Origin: Micromonospora sp. Llam0
Lineage (GTDB): Bacteria; Actinomycetota; Actinomycetes; Mycobacteriales; Micromonosporaceae
Direction: 5' to 3'
Length of the DNA: 64,000 nucleotides
Assembly (NCBI RefSeq): GCF_003751085.1
Contig: NZ_RJJY01000001.1
Span: 1,860,001-1,924,000, forward strand
Both the position numbers and the translations under genes were made by a program. This document shows, piece by piece, positions 62,150 to 64,000 of this stretch (within the stretch, counting starts at the first letter, position 1; every line of letters begins with the position of its first letter). Below the pieces are notes generated by a model that did no database searches, was not told the origin of the DNA, and saw only the letters and a program-made list of their open reading frames with translations.

Positions 62150-63172
62150 GTGACGGTCGATGAAGGACGCAGGATCACGATCACCGCGATCGCCCAGGAA
62201 GCCGGTGTCTCCGTGCCGACCGTGTCACGGGTGCTCAACGGCCGCAACGACGTCGCCCCGCAGACCCGTGAACGGGTCGAGGAGCTGCTGCGCCGGCACG
62301 GCTACCGACGGCGGGCGACCCGGTCCCGCGCCGGTGCCAGCCTGATCGACCTGGTCTTCAACGACCTGGACAGCCCGTGGGCCGTGGAGATAATCCGCGG
62401 CGTGGAGGATGTCGCGCACGCGGCCGGGGTCGGTACCGTCGTCTCCGCCATTCACCGCCGGTCCGCGTCGACCCGGCAGTGGCTGCAGAACCTGCGTACC
62501 CGGGCCACCGACGGTGTCATCCTGGTCACCAGTGAACTCGCTCCGCCGTTGCACACCGAACTGCGACGGCTCAACGTACCGATGGTGCTGGTCGACCCGG
62601 CCGGCGTCCCGAGCCTGGACATCCCCACCATCGGGGCTACCAACTGGGCCGGCGGACTGCGGGCGACGGAACACCTCATCTCCCTGGGACACCGCAGGAT
62701 CGGCTTCATCGCCGGTCCGCCCCGGCTGCTGTGCAGCCGGGCCCGGCTCGACGGGTACCGGGCCGCGCTGGAGGCGGCCGAGATCCCGCTGCGCCCCGAG
62801 TACGTCGTCCCCGGCGACTTCTACCATGAGTCCGGCTTCGCTGGCGCGGCCGCGTTGCTCGACCTCGACGAACCACCGAGTGCGATCTTCGCGTCCAGCG
62901 ACCAGATGGCCCTCGGCGCCTACGAAGCCCTGCGGCAACGCGGTCTGCGGGTCCCGGACGACGTCAGCGTGGTCGGCTTCGACGACCTGCCCGAGGTGCA
63001 GTGGTCGTCACCGCCGCTGACCACGGTGCGCCAGCCGCTGGCCGAGATGGGGCTGCTGGCGGCGCGGACGGTGCTGCGTCTGGCGCAGGGGGAACCGCTG
63101 GAGACGCCGCGGGTGGAGCTCGCCACGGAGCTGGTCGTGCGGGACAGCTGCGCGCCGTACCAGGAGCTGTGA
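62150..63172 (+). CDS. LacI-family transcriptional repressor
   Basis: A 340-residue protein from GTG 62150 (AAGGAG eight bases upstream). The helix-turn-helix and hinge are classic: TITAIAQEAGVSVPTVSRVL followed by NGRNDVAPQTRERVEELLRR. The periplasmic-binding-like sensor domain then runs from LIDLVFNDLDSPWAVEIIRG to the end, with SLGHRRIGFIAGP, AIFASSDQMALGAYEALRQR and DVSVVGFDDLPEVQWSSPPL. It probably represses the divergent GH3 gene and itself, with an oligosaccharide or its product as inducer. The specific sugar is unknown. Confidence 0.92.
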   Translation: MTVDEGRRITITAIAQEAGVSVPTVSRVLNGRNDVAPQTRERVEELLRRHGYRRRATRSRAGASLIDLVFNDLDSPWAVEIIRGVEDVAHAAGVGTVVSAIHRRSASTRQWLQNLRTRATDGVILVTSELAPPLHTELRRLNVPMVLVDPAGVPSLDIPTIGATNWAGGLRATEHLISLGHRRIGFIAGPPRLLCSRARLDGYRAALEAAEIPLRPEYVVPGDFYHESGFAGAAALLDLDEPPSAIFASSDQMALGAYEALRQRGLRVPDDVSVVGFDDLPEVQWSSPPLTTVRQPLAEMGLLAARTVLRLAQGEPLETPRVELATELVVRDSCAPYQEL

Positions 63173-63199
63173 TCCTCAGCCGGTCCCGGTTCACGCGAG

Positions 63200-63224
63200 G
63201 TTAGTGACGATCCGCCCCGGGTAC
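63200..63224 (+). promoter_or_regulatory. SigB/SigF-type promoter, GTTA-N15-GGGTAC
   Basis: GTTA (63200-63203), a 15-base spacer and GGGTAC (63219-63224), 65 bases before the repeat-peptide start. A single -35 mismatch against GTTT. Confidence 0.55.
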
Positions 63225-63289
63225 CACCCGCAGGCAGGACCGTGCCGGCGCGAAACCGGCGCGCGTCGACCGACCCGCAGGGGGCAGCC

Positions 63290-63568
63290 ATGACACTTGA
63301 CGACGACGACATCCGCAGCACCGGGCCCGCAGCGGGTCACGGCCCCGCTGACGGTGGGGCGAATCCGGCTGGGCGTGACGGTGGCGCCGACGGTGGTGCC
63401 GGTCCGAAGGCGCAGGAGGGCCCGGCTGACGGTGGGGCGAATCCGGCTGGGCGTGACGGTGGCGCCGACGGTGGTGCCGGTCCGAAGGCGCAGGAGGGCC
63501 CGGCTGACGGTGGGGCGAATCCGGCTGGGCGTGACGGTGGCGCCGACGGTGGGGCGAGCCGGCGTTGA
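63290..63568 (+). CDS. Short repetitive Asp/Gly/Ala-rich peptide, possible substrate or precursor of the adjoining cupin oxygenase
   Basis: A 92-residue frame from ATG 63290 with CAGGGGG six bases upstream. An acidic leader-like start (MTLDDDDIRSTGPAAGH) precedes nearly three copies of a 26-residue unit reading GPADGGANPAGRDGG then ADGGAGPKAQE; the last copy is truncated and ends ASRR. There is no signal peptide, hydrophobic segment or cysteine. Its stop overlaps the start of the cupin gene (TTGA), which supports this frame over the other open frames through the repeat. I know no family by sequence alone. Leader plus repeated core next to a modifying enzyme suggests a RiPP-like precursor or a hydroxylation substrate (inference). 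Confidence 0.6.
   Translation: MTLDDDDIRSTGPAAGHGPADGGANPAGRDGGADGGAGPKAQEGPADGGANPAGRDGGADGGAGPKAQEGPADGGANPAGRDGGADGGASRR
63341..63565 (+). repeat. Tandem repeat, 78-bp unit, 2.9 copies
   Basis: Units start at 63341, 63419 and 63497. Copies 1 and 2 differ at one base (GGCCCCG versus GGCCCGG); copy 3 matches until the sequence turns into GGGGCGAGCC near its end. As 78 is a multiple of three, every reading frame stays open through the array, creating long shadow frames on both strands. Confidence 0.95.
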
Positions 63569-64000
63569 CCCAGCTGCCCACCGCGTCACGCGGTGCCGGC
63601 ACCGGCGGACCCGGACTCACCGACCGGACGCAGATCGCCACGTCACCAGGCCCGCCGGGCGGTGCGGACGCGTCCCGCCGCCCGGCGGCGCTGACCCGGT
63701 GCGTTGCCGTGGATCCGGCGAGCTTCGCGGATGTCTACTGGGGGCGTGAACCGCTGCTGTCCCGCGCCGTCGATCTGGGCGGCCCCGCCGGATTCACCGA
63801 TCTGCTCGACCGCCCCGCAGCCGACCAACTGCTGAGCCAGCACGGCCTGCGTACCCCGTTCGTCCGGGTGGCCCGGGACGGCGAGGTGCTCGCGGAGCCG
63901 ACCTACACCGCCGGCGCCGGCGCCGGCGCCGAAATCGACGACCAGGTGCTCGACGAGCGGGTGTTGGGCCTGTACGCGGACGGCGCCACCCTTGTCCTGC
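63565..64000 (+). CDS. JmjC/cupin domain oxygenase (ROXA-like), 5' part; runs off the window
   Basis: A frame from TTG 63565 stays open to the window edge (145 codons visible). About 45 disordered residues are followed by the start of a Cupin_4/JmjC-type domain: FADVYWGREPLLSRAVDLGG, FTDLLDRPAADQLLSQHGLR, TPFVRVARDGEV and VLDERVLGLYADGATLVL. In 2-oxoglutarate-dependent ribosomal-oxygenase relatives, this last strand comes shortly before the iron-binding HxD motif, which would lie beyond the window. It should hydroxylate a peptide or protein side chain. The TTGA overlap with the repeat-peptide stop makes that peptide the obvious candidate substrate. Iron ligands could not be checked. Confidence 0.72.
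   Translation, partial: MTQLPTASRGAGTGGPGLTDRTQIATSPGPPGGADASRRPAALTRCVAVDPASFADVYWGREPLLSRAVDLGGPAGFTDLLDRPAADQLLSQHGLRTPFVRVARDGEVLAEPTYTAGAGAGAEIDDQVLDERVLGLYADGATLVL

Noticed and set aside
63191..63749. Alternative open frames (forward 63297-63749, reverse 63191-63641) through the 78-bp repeat
   Set aside because: They stay open only because the period is a multiple of three; neither has a Shine-Dalgarno sequence nor coupling to the cupin gene, unlike the 63290 frame.

Overview
The window is high-GC actinobacterial DNA. Codons end mostly in G or C, GTG and TTG starts are common, and Shine-Dalgarno tracts are strong. Gene content (F420-type oxidoreductase, SigB/F-family sigma factor, SecA2, glucosyl-3-phosphoglycerate synthase, GAF-ANTAR and LAL regulators, HelD-type helicase) suggests a filamentous actinomycete, most likely Micromonosporaceae. 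The family call is inference. No rRNA, tRNA, CRISPR array or insertion sequence was seen.

Layout: 1-1.2 kb holds the 3' part of cobL and an F420-type flavoprotein. 1.8-2.6 kb is a secreted protein built from a 267-bp perfect direct repeat. 3-6 kb is a two-gene redox module (haem-type membrane protein, then a NuoF-ferredoxin fusion). 6.7-11.3 kb is a very large P-type ATPase. 11.5-16.2 kb carries an intracellular subtilase, a coupled alpha/beta hydrolase and a secreted trypsin-like protease. 16.3-24 kb is stress-flavoured: a BON-methyltransferase fusion, DUF2795, a DnaK paralogue, MscS, a three-BON protein and a LAL regulator. 24-31.6 kb is signalling: GT4 glycosyltransferase, SpoIIE-type phosphatase, a broken B12 photoreceptor-like gene, a GGDEF-EAL protein and an OsmC-like protein. 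31.9-38.4 kb has a HelD-like helicase and a small-protein/methyltransferase/sulfatase operon. 38.5-45.2 kb is central metabolism (citrate synthase, glgB and a GlgA-like GT4) plus membrane proteins. 45.3-55.3 kb includes a baeRF/Rv2629-like protein, a sigma-STAS fusion, gpgS, secA2, GAF-ANTAR, DUF2231, DUF305 and an LVIVD-like secreted protein. 55.5-63.2 kb has a patatin-like protein, an AEC transporter, an orphan winged-helix regulator, TraR/DksA, DUF2267 and a divergent GH3/LacI pair. The window ends in a tandem-repeat peptide gene overlapping a JmjC/cupin gene.

Two themes stand out. First, several stress-type genes (GT4, OsmC, DUF2231, TraR/DksA and the repeat peptide) are preceded by GTTT/GTTA/GTTC-N15/16-GGGTA(C/A/G) elements, the pattern recognised by SigB/SigF-family sigma factors. 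A sigma factor of exactly that family is encoded at 46.6 kb, fused to a STAS domain that lacks the phosphorylatable serine. Second, the 63.3-64 kb pair looks like a repetitive substrate peptide with a dedicated cupin oxygenase. It is the best candidate for an undescribed system, though its gene cluster continues beyond the window.
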